This document shows positions 10,894 to 20,512 of a stretch of 35,267 nt of DNA, piece after piece. Location of the stretch: contig JAQGDQ010000110.1 of NCBI GenBank assembly GCA_030141605.1, positions 30,001-65,267 of the forward strand, written 5' to 3'. The translations under genes and the position numbers were made by a program. This DNA is from Tubiluchus corallicola. Its lineage: Eukaryota > Priapulida > Priapulimorpha > Priapulimorphida > Tubiluchidae. Positions within the stretch are counted from its first letter, which is position 1. Each line of letters starts with the position of its first letter. The notes beneath the pieces were generated by a model. It was not told where the DNA came from and did no database searches. It saw nothing but the letters and a program-made list of their open reading frames with translations.

Positions 10894-11217
10894 ATGTGTG
10901 CTTGTATAGCAAAATCGTCTATAATTAAGCAGTTAAAGTTTTTCTAGTTATTCAGTTATCCTGAATCTCCATTTCATGAGGATCATTTTGACACCAAGTT
11001 CATTGCTCTATGTTATTTCTAAGCTGAGATAATCCACGTTGAAGTTGAGGTGCAGGCTATACACTGAAAAACATAACCTTGAGAAAACCACTGTTAAAGT
11101 CAGCCATTGTTTTTGTCGCATTTCTACAAAACACTTAGCAACCGGACAAATGTTGGTTGCTACGGACTTTGCAAGAATACGTTGAAGTTGTGTTTATATC
11201 CAGTAGATGGCTCTTCC
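10894..11217 (+). repeat. Dispersed repeat, direct copy of 22448-22750
   Basis: Shares ATGTGTGCTTGTATAGCAA, GAGATAATCCACGTTGAAGT and CCAGTAGATGGCTCTTCC in the same order and orientation with 22448-22750, with about 20 bp of net indels. Class unknown. Confidence 0.85.
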
Positions 11218-11240
11218 ACAATTATTTGTTTATTATTCCT

Positions 11241-11271
11241 GTTTATTATTATTATTATTATTATTATTTTC
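11241..11271 (+). repeat. (ATT)n microsatellite
   Basis: Run of TTA/ATT triplets shortly before the exon 4 acceptor. Confidence 0.85.
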
Positions 11272-11306
11272 AGTCGAGGTTCAATTGATTGTTAATAATC
11301 TTTCAG

Positions 11307-11395
11307 ATAGTTGCTATGGATAAGTTTAACAATGTTGCCAGTTTCATGAAGGATGCGGCAAATGTTGATATTTGTGACTCAGCCGATACTACTCA
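11307..11395 (+). CDS. Exon 4: helical region, donor lies in minisatellite unit 1
   Basis: Eighty-nine bases, phase 0 start and phase 2 end; acceptor AATCTTTCAG and donor ACTCA|GTACGT. It encodes IVAMDKFNNVASFMKDAANV and then a short acidic tail. The donor is fixed by phase: the two leftover bases CA plus the first G of exon 5 give Gln, followed by HILSGISSVL. Its last seven bases and the donor are part of the 82-bp unit that is then repeated 28 times. Confidence 0.75.
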
Positions 11396-13687
11396 GTACG
11401 TATTCTGTTTCCTTCCATCTTTCTTCTCTTGTTTGTTTTTGCCGTTGTAATTTCTCTTGCCACACCCTTCCTACTCAGTACGTATTCTGTTTCCTTCCGT
11501 TTTTCTTCTCTTGTTTGTTTTTGCCGTTGTAATTTCTCTTGCCACACCCTTCCTACTCAGTACGTATTCTGTTTCCTTCCGTTTTTCTTCTCTTGTTTGT
11601 TTTTGCCGTTGTAATTTCTCTTGCCACACCCTTCCTACTCAGTACGTATTCTGTTTCCTTCCGTTTTTCTTCTCTTGTTTGTTTTTGCCGTTGTAATTTC
11701 TCTTGCCACACCCTTCCTACTCAGTACGTATTCTGTTTCCTTCCGTTTTTCTTCTCTTGTTTGTTTTTGCCGTTGTAATTTCTCTTGCCACACCCTTCCT
11801 ACTCAGTACGTATTCTGTTTCCTTCCGTTTTTCTTCTCTTGTTTGTTTTTGCCGTTGTAATTTCTCTTGCCACACCCTTCCTACTCAGTACGTATTCTGT
11901 TTCCTTCCATCTTTCTTCTCTTGTTTGTTTTTGCCGTTGTAATTTCTCTTGCCACACCCTTCCTACTCAGTACGTATTCTGTTTCCTTCCATCTTTCTTC
12001 TCTTGTTTGTTTTTGCCGTTGTAATTTCTCTTGCCACACCCTTCCTACTCAGTACGTATTCTGTTTCCTTCCATCTTTCTTCTCTTGTTTGTTTTTGCCG
12101 TTGTAATTTCTCTTGCCACACCCTTCCTACTCAGTACGTATTCTGTTTCCTTCCGTTTTTCTTCTCTTGTTTGTTTTTGCCGTTGTAATTTCTCTTGCCA
12201 CACCCTTCCTACTCAGTACGTATTCTGTTTCCTTCCATCTTTCTTCTCTTGTTTGTTTTTGCCGTTGTAATTTCTCTTGCCACACCCTTCCTACTCAGTA
12301 CGTATTCTGTTTCCTTCCATCTTTCTTCTCTTGTTTGTTTTTGCCGTTGTAATTTCTCTTGCCACACCCTTCCTACTCAGTACGTATTCTGTTTCCTTCC
12401 ATCTTTCTTCTCTTGTTTGTTTTTGCCGTTGTAATTTCTCTTGCCACACCCTTCCTACTCAGTACGTATTCTGTTTCCTTCCGTTTTTCTTCTCTTGTTT
12501 GTTTTTGCCGTTGTAATTTCTCTTGCCACACCCTTCCTACTCAGTACGTATTCTGTTTCCTTCCGTTTTTCTTCTCTTGTTTGTTTTTGCCGTTGTAATT
12601 TCTCTTGCCACACCCTTCCTACTCAGTACGTATTCTGTTTCCTTCCATCTTTCTTCTCTTGTTTGTTTTTGCCGTTGTAATTTCTCTTGCCACACCCTTC
12701 CTACTCAGTACGTATTCTGTTTCCTTCCGTTTTTCTTCTCTTGTTTGTTTTTGCCGTTGTAATTTCTCTTGCCACACCCTTCCTACTCAGTACGTATTCT
12801 GTTTCCTTCCGTTTTTCTTCTCTTGTTTGTTTTTGCCGTTGTAATTTCTCTTGCCACACCCTTCTTACTCAGTACGTATTCTGTTTCCTTCCGTTTTTCT
12901 TCTCTTGTTTGTTTTTGCCGTTGTAATTTCTCTTGCCACACCCTTCCTACTCAGTACGTATTCTGTTTCCTTCCATCTTTCTTCTCTTGTTTGTTTTTGC
13001 CGTTGTAATTTCTCTTGCCACACCCTTCCTACTCAGTACGTATTCTGTTTCCTTCCATCTTTCTTCTCTTGTTTGTTTTTGCCGTTGTAATTTCTCTTGC
13101 CACACCCTTCCTACTCAGTACGTATTCTGTTTCCTTCCATCTTTCTTCTCTTGTTTGTTTTTGCCGTTGTAATTTCTCTTGCCACACCCTTCCTACTCAG
13201 TACGTATTCTGTTTCCTTCCATCTTTCTTCTCTTGTTTGTTTTTGCCGTTGTAATTTCTCTTGCCACACCCTTCCTACTCAGTACGTATTCTGTTTCCTT
13301 CCGTTTTTCTTCTCTTGTTTGTTTTTGCCGTTGTAATTTCTCTTGCCACACCCTTCCTACTCAGTACGTATTCTGTTTCCTTCCATCTTTCTTCTCTTGT
13401 TTGTTTTTGCCGTTGTAATTTCTCTTGCCACACCCTTCCTACTCAGTACGTATTCTGTTTCCTTCCGTTTTTCTTCTCTTGTTTGTTTTTGCCGTTGTAA
13501 TTTCTCTTGCCACACCCTTCCTACTCAGTACGTATTCTGTTTCCTTCCGTTTTTCTTCTCTTGTTTGTTTTTGCCGTTGTAATTTCTCTTGCCACACCCT
13601 TCTTACTCAGTACGTATTCTGTTTCCTTCCGTTTTTCTTCTCTTGTTTGTTTTTGCCGTTGTAATTTCTCTTGCCACACCCTTCTTA
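11389..13687 (+). repeat. 82-bp minisatellite, 28 copies
   Basis: The unit runs CTACTCAGTACGTATTC, then a strongly pyrimidine-rich stretch containing TTGTTTGTTTTTGCCG, and ends CACACCCTTC. Copies are exactly 82 bp without indels. Two main variants differ at CCGTTTTT (G type) versus CCATCTTT (A type). The order is A, five G, three A, G, three A, two G, A, three G, four A, G, A, three G. A rarer C-to-T change occurs at the junctions near 12862, 13600 and 13684. The first copy begins inside exon 4, so exon-end bases and the splice donor are part of the unit. The array occupies most of intron 4. Confidence 0.98.
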
Positions 13688-13943
13688 AGTGATGTGCATT
13701 TGCTTAGACTCGTGAATAAAACAGCTCACAATTTTCTTAGTTGAACAGTATTATTTTTACTCAATGACAAGATGTTGTTTCAAGCTACAGGTGAATCTAA
13801 AAAAACACAAACTGGATAGCATGTATAACAGTTAAAAATCAGTTACAAAAAGCGGTCACGCAACCCAATATAGATATAGTCACAGTGTTGTTTAACTTTC
13901 AGCAAAAAATTTAACACACAAAAGGTTATAATAAGAATAAAAA

Positions 13944-13974
<31 letters not shown>

Positions 13975-14441
13975 AATGCCAAACTAATAGTAATGCTACT
14001 GCTTACAAAACCATGTGCAAATCTTGTTCAATCAACACAACCTTTCATGGAAACAAACTCATGGAATTACAGCATAATTCTTGAATCTTAGAAAAATGCA
14101 GTCAAAACACTTCAAAACACTTTAGTGCAAACACTACAGTCGACTAACTTATACATCCAAGCAGAGCTAGCTAACATAAAAACTAAACCTATGTGAGCAT
14201 ACCAAAAGCATGGTGTGTGAATAGTTCACACATGTTTTTCACAATTTACATGTGCAACTTGCAGAAGAGTTTCAGCAAACGGGGGTGGGTAGCATTAGGG
14301 CAAGATCAGCCAGCGGTAAAACTAAGTATACGTGTCATAGGTGCTTATTGGTTAGGAAAGCAGGTCTGATTAAAGATTTGTCGAATGTTGCTGCTGCTGC
14401 TGCTGCTGATACTGAAGCTTTTAGTACGGCTATTGTTGTTC
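13688..14441. other. Intron 4 after the minisatellite
   Basis: Contains an (AAT)n run at 13942-13978 and a (GCT)n run at 14386-14408. An open stretch at 14252-14461 spans the GCT run but is not needed by splice phase. Confidence 0.5.
13942..13978 (+). repeat. (AAT)n microsatellite
   Basis: AATAATAAAAATAATAATAA-type run. Confidence 0.85.
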
Positions 14442-14874
14442 TTAAGCCCATTTCACACTGAGGATGCATGGCAAAATTCTTCCAGGCAAAAATGTCTTGC
14501 GAGATTCCCCACAAAAATAGAATACAGTGCCTCATTTCACAGATTCCATAGGAGGGATTTCTTCATGATTAATTCTTCTGCTAGCTAGAGGGGCTGTGCA
14601 TTCTGCTCATGAGGAAATTGCCTCTTAGTAGAAATACTGCATATTCCGTTTTCGGGAGGATTCCTCACAGAATTAGTTCAACATAAAATTATGTGATTAT
14701 TCTGTTTTCTCGTGTAATCAATTTTTTGTTTTATTAGTGTGACAATTTTTTAGTAAAAAATGTGTAATTTCTGTTTGAAACGAAACGTGCTGCGTGGGTT
14801 TTTGGGAAAAATCCGAAATTTTCTGACAGCGATTCCAAGTGTCATTGCATCTTCACTGTGTGAAATGGGCCTTA
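14442..14874 (+). mobile_element. MITE with GCCCATTTCACAC inverted ends
   Basis: Left end TTAAGCCCATTTCACAC and right end GTGTGAAATGGGCCTTA are inverted repeats, with GATGCA and TGCATC subterminal. The mirrored copy (from 35114) runs off the window edge, so the palindrome boundary seen here falls inside this element. Class unknown. Confidence 0.75.
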
Positions 14875-14979
14875 CTACTACATGAACGTCGACTAGTACC
14901 GGTACTAATATCTCTATCACTTGTCAGTTATGAAATGTAAAAGCAAGGTATATCCTTACTTACTGTTTTCTGCAAACAG

Positions 14980-15112
14980 GCACATCTTGAGCGGCATTTC
15001 AAGTGTACTGGGTGGTTCAATAAATTCACTTGCACAATCGCTCGCAGACATTGAAGGTGGAAACGAATCTTCTGTCACTGACAACTCGACCGTTCAACCA
15101 AAGAGGCAACAG
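14980..15112 (+). CDS. Exon 5: helical region with GC-AG intron downstream
   Basis: Acceptor TGCAAACAG; the exon completes the split Gln codon and encodes HILSGISSVLGGSINSLAQS and a hydrophilic stretch with two N-glycosylation sequons (NES, NST). It ends CAACAG|GCAAGT. This GC donor is the only one that gives the phase 0 needed by exon 6. It is the first exon inside the mirrored arm. Confidence 0.8.
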
Positions 15113-15676
15113 GCAAGTGTCTTACGCAACAAATGAAACGGATTTTCTCTAATAGAGTAAATGCTCACTTAACTATGCCAATGTGTTTCAGCAAAACGCG
15201 TCGTTATACGAGAAACAATGGCTTCCTTACAAAAAACAATGTAAAAGCAATCCATTGCATTCCCCGCGTAAAGATCAAAAATGCTAGAGCTGCAGGCCAA
15301 AAATTAATAATGCTTGACTCATAAATCAAACACTTTCGGACGTTTAGTTCTGATGATTTTTACCTAAAATCTGAAGAGAAGTAATTTACTGTGAATATTC
15401 ATGTTTTAAAAGTTTTGCGTACATTAGCACTGCTGAGAAATATTTCTAGTGTGGAAACCTCGTGTGAATACGAAGCCAGCAATAATTAACCCAGCTATGT
15501 AACACGATTGATTCTCATTAGAGCAATTCCATCTCTGTGTGGAAACCTATTAGTAATTAATTATTTTTAAAGATAGTTTAACTAGTAGTATCCTGTTTTT
15601 GTTTGCTGACGTGTTTTTGCAGCAGGGCAGCTTGAATTTAATTAATACTCGTTTTATCGTCGCCGGGTATTTTTAG

Positions 15677-15827
15677 ACTAAAGAAATCTCGCAGAAATCA
15701 CTCGACATTATCCAGACCGTATCGGAGACAATGAGCAAGTACAAAGTCCAGGGGGAGGAACCGACGACGTTCGTGACGGATCTGCTTACAGTTCAGGTAC
15801 AGCGTCAACAGGCAACTCATCTCAGAG
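15677..15827 (+). CDS. Exon 6: helical region
   Basis: Acceptor TATTTTTAG, donor CTCAGAG|GTAAGG, phase 0 in and phase 1 out (151 bases). It encodes an amphipathic helix (TKEISQKSLDIIQTVSETMS) and a region ending VQVQRQQATHLRG. GC content is visibly higher than in the flanking introns, as expected for coding DNA. Confidence 0.85.
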
Positions 15828-15884
15828 GTAAGGATAATCGAGAGCCTGATAGTGTCGTAATGTGAAGTGTGATGATGTTAGCAC

Positions 15885-16022
15885 GATTCCCACGGCCAGA
15901 AAAAATCCTGGAAAATACAGGCTATCCCGGAAAGTCATGGAAAAGTCAGGAAACAAGTAATTTGATACAAAGTCGGGGAAAATGATGAAAATGGGGAGAA
16001 AGGTCAGGGGAATTGGAAACGG
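15885..16022. repeat. Possible dispersed repeat rich in GGAAAA/GTCAGG motifs
   Basis: Purine-rich stretch with recurring TCATGGAAAAGTCAGG-type phrases just after exon 6. Low confidence; counterpart at 33966-34103. Confidence 0.3.
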
Positions 16023-16264
16023 TTGCAAAAATAATCACCGTGAACCCATATTTTCCAAACATATTTTTCAGAGATTCGTGTTCAAATGAAATTTTACTAT
16101 GACAGGCTCCCCCAGTTTCGACTTCTATTACAAATATAATGATTGGATTAAGAAAGTTTATTTAATGTGATTAGTGTAATTATATTAGCGCTGCTGCAAC
16201 TGTGCCGACACATTATATATCAGTATGTTTATTAGACTTGCGATTAACTGTTGATTTTTCGTAG

Positions 16265-16362
16265 GTTCTGATATAAAAATGGAGGGCGTCGGTCGCTTTA
16301 AATTGCCGTCGTCGTTGTCGCAAGTGAATGATACTGATGAAGAGAAAGTCTTTGACGTGCAG
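16265..16362 (+). CDS. Exon 7: GAIN-like region
   Basis: Acceptor TTTTTCGTAG, donor GACGTGCAG|GTGAAT; enters in phase 1 and leaves in phase 0. It encodes GSDIKMEGVGRFKLPSSLSQ and an acidic linker with an NDT sequon. A basic/hydrophobic 'FKLPS' strand followed by a variable acidic loop is what I would expect ahead of the GAIN beta-subdomain. Confidence 0.8.
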
Positions 16363-16577
16363 GTGAATTTTAGCAAAGTTCTTCTAGATGAAAAGCTTTG
16401 AAAATTTGATAAAGAAGACGAAGCCAGTTAAAATCTTAACGAAATTTTACTTTTTGCCATTGTAAATTTGGTAACTTTTCTTTATGATTAATTTGTTACG
16501 TAATTATTTACCCGTTGAAATTTCAGGCTCAAGATTGATGAAAAATATAATAATTAGTAACTACAATCACTCTAGAG

Positions 16578-17074
16578 CAGTGGTTGCCAACCTTTTGTTG
16601 ATCCTTTCCCTCCATCATATCGCGACCCCACGAAGAACATAATCATTATTATTTATTATGCTGTTAAACATCTTTATCGCTCGCATTTATTAATTTTAAC
16701 TTACTAGTCAACAAACAACGAGTGATTGTTTCATCAATTCATTAATGTGAAGGTTGCACGTGTTTCTCAGCGACCAGTAATGCAACAGCAATAGGTATCC
16801 AAGGTAAAATGAATAACAACACGCTTTTGGGCGGTGTACATTGTACAGAACAACGCGCATTTTCATTTTTCCGGAAAATCAAGCACTGATACACCTCATT
16901 TAGAGCGGGAAAAACCCTGTTTCACTTTCCAGAAAAAAATGATCCAACGAGAGACTGAGGAAACAAGACCTACTTACATACTTTTTGCGAAAACGGCATT
17001 TTTAAAAAAATAGTTTTTGGACTATCCCGCGACTCCATTTAAACTGCTTTGGGGCCTCAAGGTTGAGAAGCCAT
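16578..17074 (+). mobile_element. hAT-like MITE with 8-bp target duplication
   Basis: Starts CAGTGGTTGCCAACCTT and ends AAGGTTGAGAAGCCATG, flanked by CTCTAGAG and CTCTAGTG (8 bp, one mismatch). The CAGTGGTT...AACC ends and CGACCCC / GGGGCC subterminal motifs are typical of hAT elements. Counterpart at 32914-33410. Confidence 0.85.
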
Positions 17075-17140
17075 GCTCTAGTGTGTATAATGTTATATTG
17101 CAAATTCTTAACTTTAGACTGCCTTGGTCATTAGAGAATA

Positions 17141-17259
17141 TGGTGACCTAGTGGTAAAAGCATCTGCCTTGTAAGTAAAAGGTACCTAGTTCAAACCTGC
17201 TAATTGTCGGTTTGTGTCCTCATCAACATCGAGTCTTTAAAGTAGTAGTAGTAGTAGTT
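17141..17259 (+). mobile_element. tRNA-derived SINE with (TAG)n tail
   Basis: An A-box-like GTGACCTAGTGGTAAAAGC and a B-box-like AGTTCAAACCTG are spaced as in a tRNA. They are followed by a tRNA-unrelated segment and a TAG-repeat tail (17242-17258). Not a functional tRNA, since the acceptor stem does not close. Counterpart at 32729-32847. Confidence 0.75.
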
Positions 17260-17317
17260 ATTCGTTGTTCTCGGTAAAGACACTTTAGTATGAATAAAGA
17301 TAGGAGTTTGCTTTCAG

Positions 17318-17474
17318 ATGTACTTTATGAAGGAAAACCCCTACTTGTGGGACAACTCGTCAAGTTTGATTAACACTCCCATAACGAGCATAGCAATTAG
17401 CGAACCAGAGAACCAATCAGTTTCTAATATTGAAGAGCTAAAAGAGCCACTGCAATATTTTATGGATATGGAAG
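17318..17474 (+). CDS. Exon 8: GAIN-like region with NPYLWD motif
   Basis: Acceptor TTGCTTTCAG, donor ATGGAAG|GTAATT, phase 0 to 1. It encodes a strand starting MYFMKENPYLWDNSSSLINT, then ITSIAISEPENQSVSNIEEL and a final LKEPLQYFMDMEG. The 'NP..W', 'V/I-T-S-I' and 'L..P...' spacing is characteristic of polycystin-1-like proteins just N-terminal to the GPS region (family knowledge, not searched). Confidence 0.85.
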
Positions 17475-17680
17475 GTAATTGACAATGGCTGTTTATTGCT
17501 GTGATTTTAGTGAAATGTTACTTGTTACTACTGTAGTATCAGTAACTAATAGTAATAAGAATGTTACTACTGTAGTTCGCTTTTTTAGTTCGATATGTCT
17601 AGAAGTAAGGTTTCTTTATAAAGAAATGTAGCCATTTCACAGTTTCGTTGTGTGCACGCACAGTTGTTGTAGGTCAAAGG

Positions 17681-18364
17681 TTAAAGCACAAGAAAACCCT
17701 TCATAAACATAAACATTCGTTTTGGAGTTTTATATCACTTACATACTGCCTTTTTGCATACAGGATTTCATTCGGCATTCACGCTGTATAAAACATGTAA
17801 ATTTAAACTCCCGCGATGGCCGTTAGATGCAGCCATTTTTACGACATGTCATTTGAAACAAGTTCAGATAACATGGTGTAAAGTTTGAAAAAATAATTAG
17901 AGCATTCGTAGCGCACAAGTCACTAACTAAATAAAATTTAAAATTACTGTATCTTGTAAATCAAATTAAAAATACGTTTTTTGGTTAGTGAGTGGTGCAC
18001 CCTGGAGGGTGAGTCAGCGACATTTTACCAATTGGTGAAAACATTTTAAATAATTAATAATTTTCTTTTCTAGTTACATAAATCTCTCCAGCAGGTAAGC
18101 AAAAATCTAGGTAATATAGATTTGCACGGAAAGTCTTTTGAGATATAATTTAACATTGCTTTCTCTTCCCTTGATTTACGTTTGGTGCATGACGTCATGT
18201 AATGGCGACTTCGGAACAATATTGCGGGAGATTTAAAATGAAAACAAACTAAAATTCCTTTCAGTGCAAGTACGATATGTGCATAAAATTACTATAAAGT
18301 AATATAATTTTTAAGGCGATTTTTCTGAAACCTACTTCAGGTGGCCCTTTTCTTGTCCTTTTAA
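17681..18364 (+). mobile_element. TGACGTCA-containing repeat family, copy 2 (best preserved)
   Basis: Bounded by TTAA on both sides (17681 and 18361), with related ends GCACAAGAAAACCC and, inverted, GGACAAGAAAAGGG. Internal landmarks are AACTCCCGCGATGG, TGGAGGGTGAGTCAGCGAC and a CRE octamer at 18190-18197. The TTAA flanks suggest piggyBac-type mobilisation. No coding capacity. Confidence 0.8.
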
Positions 18365-18491
18365 GTTTATCATAGCAACACGTCTTAACTACAACCGTCA
18401 CATGACATGTGCGAAGCAAAGAATTGGTTCAGTAACTTCAGTTGTTTTACGTGGAATTTACTTAATGTGTAGAGTTATTTACTAGCAGTGC

Positions 18492-18646
18492 CCAAGTACT
18501 ACATTTCCTTTTTGGTGTGTATTCATCCGCCGAATAAATACGCTATTTACTGTAAATGGTAATTTTTTATGATTTATAATATTCTTTGAAAACCCACGAA
18601 ACAGCGAGTCCGCAATAAACGAACCACGAAGTAGCGAGGAACACTA
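18492..18646 (-). mobile_element. pogo/Tigger-like MITE, internally deleted fragment
   Basis: Matches the right-hand part of the element at 10214-10753 (CAAGTACTACATTTC to ACGAAGTAGCGAGG) with a large internal deletion. It ends 65 bp before exon 9. Counterpart at 31342-31496. Confidence 0.78.
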
Positions 18647-18711
18647 TAAACACAGATTATTGTAAATTGTGCCAATCGTTACCAAGAAGCAGAAATTTGT
18701 TCTATTTTTAG

Positions 18712-18860
18712 ATGCAGAAGTTCAACCCTCCAGTTCACATGTTACTATAACACCCGGCCAGCCTAGAAACATGGACATTTCTGTTCATAACTTTGTTGTA
18801 GAACCTTACAGTGACGTGGTCATATCATTCCTTGATTTACCTGCCAAAATATCTGTAAAG
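18712..18860 (+). CDS. Exon 9: GAIN-like beta region
   Basis: Acceptor CTATTTTTAG, donor TCTGTAAAG|GTAAAG, phase 1 to 0. It encodes beta-rich sequence including HVTITPGQPRNMDISVHNFV and VVISFLDLPAKISVK. This joins in phase to VVLKEDGRPLIKDFKGG of exon 10, continuing the strand as in family members. Confidence 0.85.
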
Positions 18861-18919
18861 GTAAAGTGTATGAAGTAATTAATATTTACTAGTATTGTTA
18901 AAGGTATATAATTGATCCA

Positions 18920-19350
18920 AATTTTGATCATGTATTGAAAAATAACGGAACTGTAAGCAACAAACACTTACTGTATATTGTTAAACAGAAACTCGAAAAT
19001 ATATATCTCAAAAAATGGAAGGAAGAAGTTAAGAGAACTAATACTAATACTAATAACAACGATGGAAACAAATTAAGACCTACTGCAAAATTAAAGAATG
19101 CTAAGAATTTAGAAAATTATTTACAACTTAATAATGTAACTCGCAATGTTAAAATTGCTTTCACGAAACTACGTATTAGTTCTCACTCGCAATAGAAACC
19201 GGTAGACATCATAAACCTAACAAAATCCCAGCTAATGAAACATACTGTACACAATGTGACTCAAACAAACGAGAAATAGAAGACGGAACACTTATGTTGT
19301 CACACTGGAGTAGATATGAACGACTAACAAACACCTTTTATACAGAAATT
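18920..19350 (+). pseudogene. LINE C-terminal fragment, 5' part
   Basis: Encodes a helical region (KLENIYLKKWKEEV, then KLRISSHS) and, after a stop, ETGRHHKPNKIPANETYCTQ followed by a Cys and an acidic segment. This is the C-terminal segment after the reverse transcriptase of LINEs. The expected His and Cys of the second half of the knuckle are lost. Interrupted at 19350/19351 by a MITE. Confidence 0.7.
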
Positions 19351-19803
19351 ACCGTATTTTCCCGTGTATAAGAGACCCTTTTTTGCTCAGAATTTTCACT
19401 TTAAAAATAGGGGGTCTCTTATACATGGGAGTAAGTCTTTTCAATAAGGTGCATAAATTGTGACACTAATGATTTTAAATAAGTGCTCTACAACTGTTTT
19501 GCGTGTCGCGTTCGACTATGAAGCGGTTGTAAGCAATACAAGCATCGTGACACAGGCATTATCTCCTCGTTTTCTCTTTTCCTGTTACAGGTTTGCAGGT
19601 ACGCACTTTAATATATACCAGTACTCTTTTTCTACAACACATTAACTGGTTTTATTTTGTTTTCAGTACCGCACTGAGTTGAAAAAAGTTGTACTCTACC
19701 CTCTAAAAATGTCCGTCTGAAAAAACTTTTTTCCAGAATTTTTGCCTAAAAATTGAAGGGGTCTCTTATACACAAGGGTCTCTTATACACGGGAAAATAC
19801 GGT
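19351..19803 (+). mobile_element. MITE with 28-bp perfect inverted ends, nested in LINE fragment
   Basis: 19351-19378 and 19776-19803 are perfect inverted complements starting ACCGTATTTTCCCGTG. A further internal copy of the GGGTCTCTTATACAC motif occurs at the right end and one at the left. Class not recognised. Counterpart at 30185-30637. Confidence 0.88.
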
Positions 19804-19935
19804 AGCTCTATATACCCAAACTTTACTTACTTATTAGATGATGTCAAAGTAAAATGATTATTAGGCTAAAATGATTCACAAATTCTTCAAAGTGCTTCTA
19901 ATTTTGTTTTAAAATGTATCACTTCCCGAGTATAA
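19804..19935 (+). pseudogene. LINE C-terminal fragment, 3' part
   Basis: Continues the interrupted frame as SSIYPNFTYLLDDVKVK and, past two stops, ILQSASNFVLKCITS, a typical LINE C-terminal helix. Counterpart at 30053-30184. Confidence 0.6.
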
Positions 19936-20257
19936 TTATTAAAAAATAGTAAATAAACGAACTATATATATAACTAACATCATTTATGTAAACTAAATAC
20001 TACATGTGTATGCAGCTATCTTGAATTTGTGTTTATGTACAAACCAGTTGGAAAATAAACAAACTTTGATTTCAACTGATATGACCTATTCCACGATCCA
20101 GTTTTAAACATTCACAAACATTCACTTAAAAAAATTTTCCTCCCTACCTACAGACATCTTTTGAGGTAAGACAGAAACAATGTTTATGTGGCCGGCCTTA
20201 GGAGCTGGAGAAGTAGAAACTACCTCAGGTGAAAAGCAGTTCACCCAGCTTTTATTC

Positions 20258-20475
20258 TAAAATTTCTGAATGAACTTGAACTCACAGATGGCGTCGGAGC
20301 TGTAGTCTCATCGGTTATATTATATATATATGTACAAATTTAAGATAGTTGCATACACATATAGTTTTTCGCTTGCATATATATATATGACCAGCGAAAA
20401 ATTATATATATATATATATATTATATATAACCGACTACAGCTCCGACGCCATCTGTGAGTTCAACTTCATTCAGA

Positions 20476-20482
<7 letters not shown>
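20258..20482. repeat. Hairpin-forming inverted repeat with AT-dinucleotide loop
   Basis: 20258-20320 (ending in GATGGCGTCGGAGCTGTAG and then ATCGG) is the inverted complement of 20428-20482. The loop holds (TA)n runs and the phrase GATAGTTGCATACACATATA, which recurs inverted at 20527-20560 and, diverged, at 20005-20040. The mirrored version (29539-29730) is 33 bp shorter and the stem bases differ slightly. Confidence 0.85.

Positions 20483-20512
<30 letters not shown>

Noticed and set aside
11389-13687. CRISPR-like regular array
   Set aside because: The whole 82-bp unit is repeated with no unique spacers, in a eukaryotic intron; it is a minisatellite.
11429-13692. A ladder of overlapping 79-codon open frames
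   Set aside because: They are the same reading of the 82-bp tandem repeat shifted by one unit each; no independent coding evidence.
14252-14461. Open frame of about 70 codons with an Ala run, after an acceptor-like ACTTGCAG
   Set aside because: Exon 4 and exon 5 already join in phase without it, no good donor follows in a compatible phase, and the Ala run is a (GCT)n microsatellite.
17141-17215. Functional tRNA gene
   Set aside because: Only the A- and B-box regions are tRNA-like; the acceptor stem does not pair and a SINE-type tail follows.
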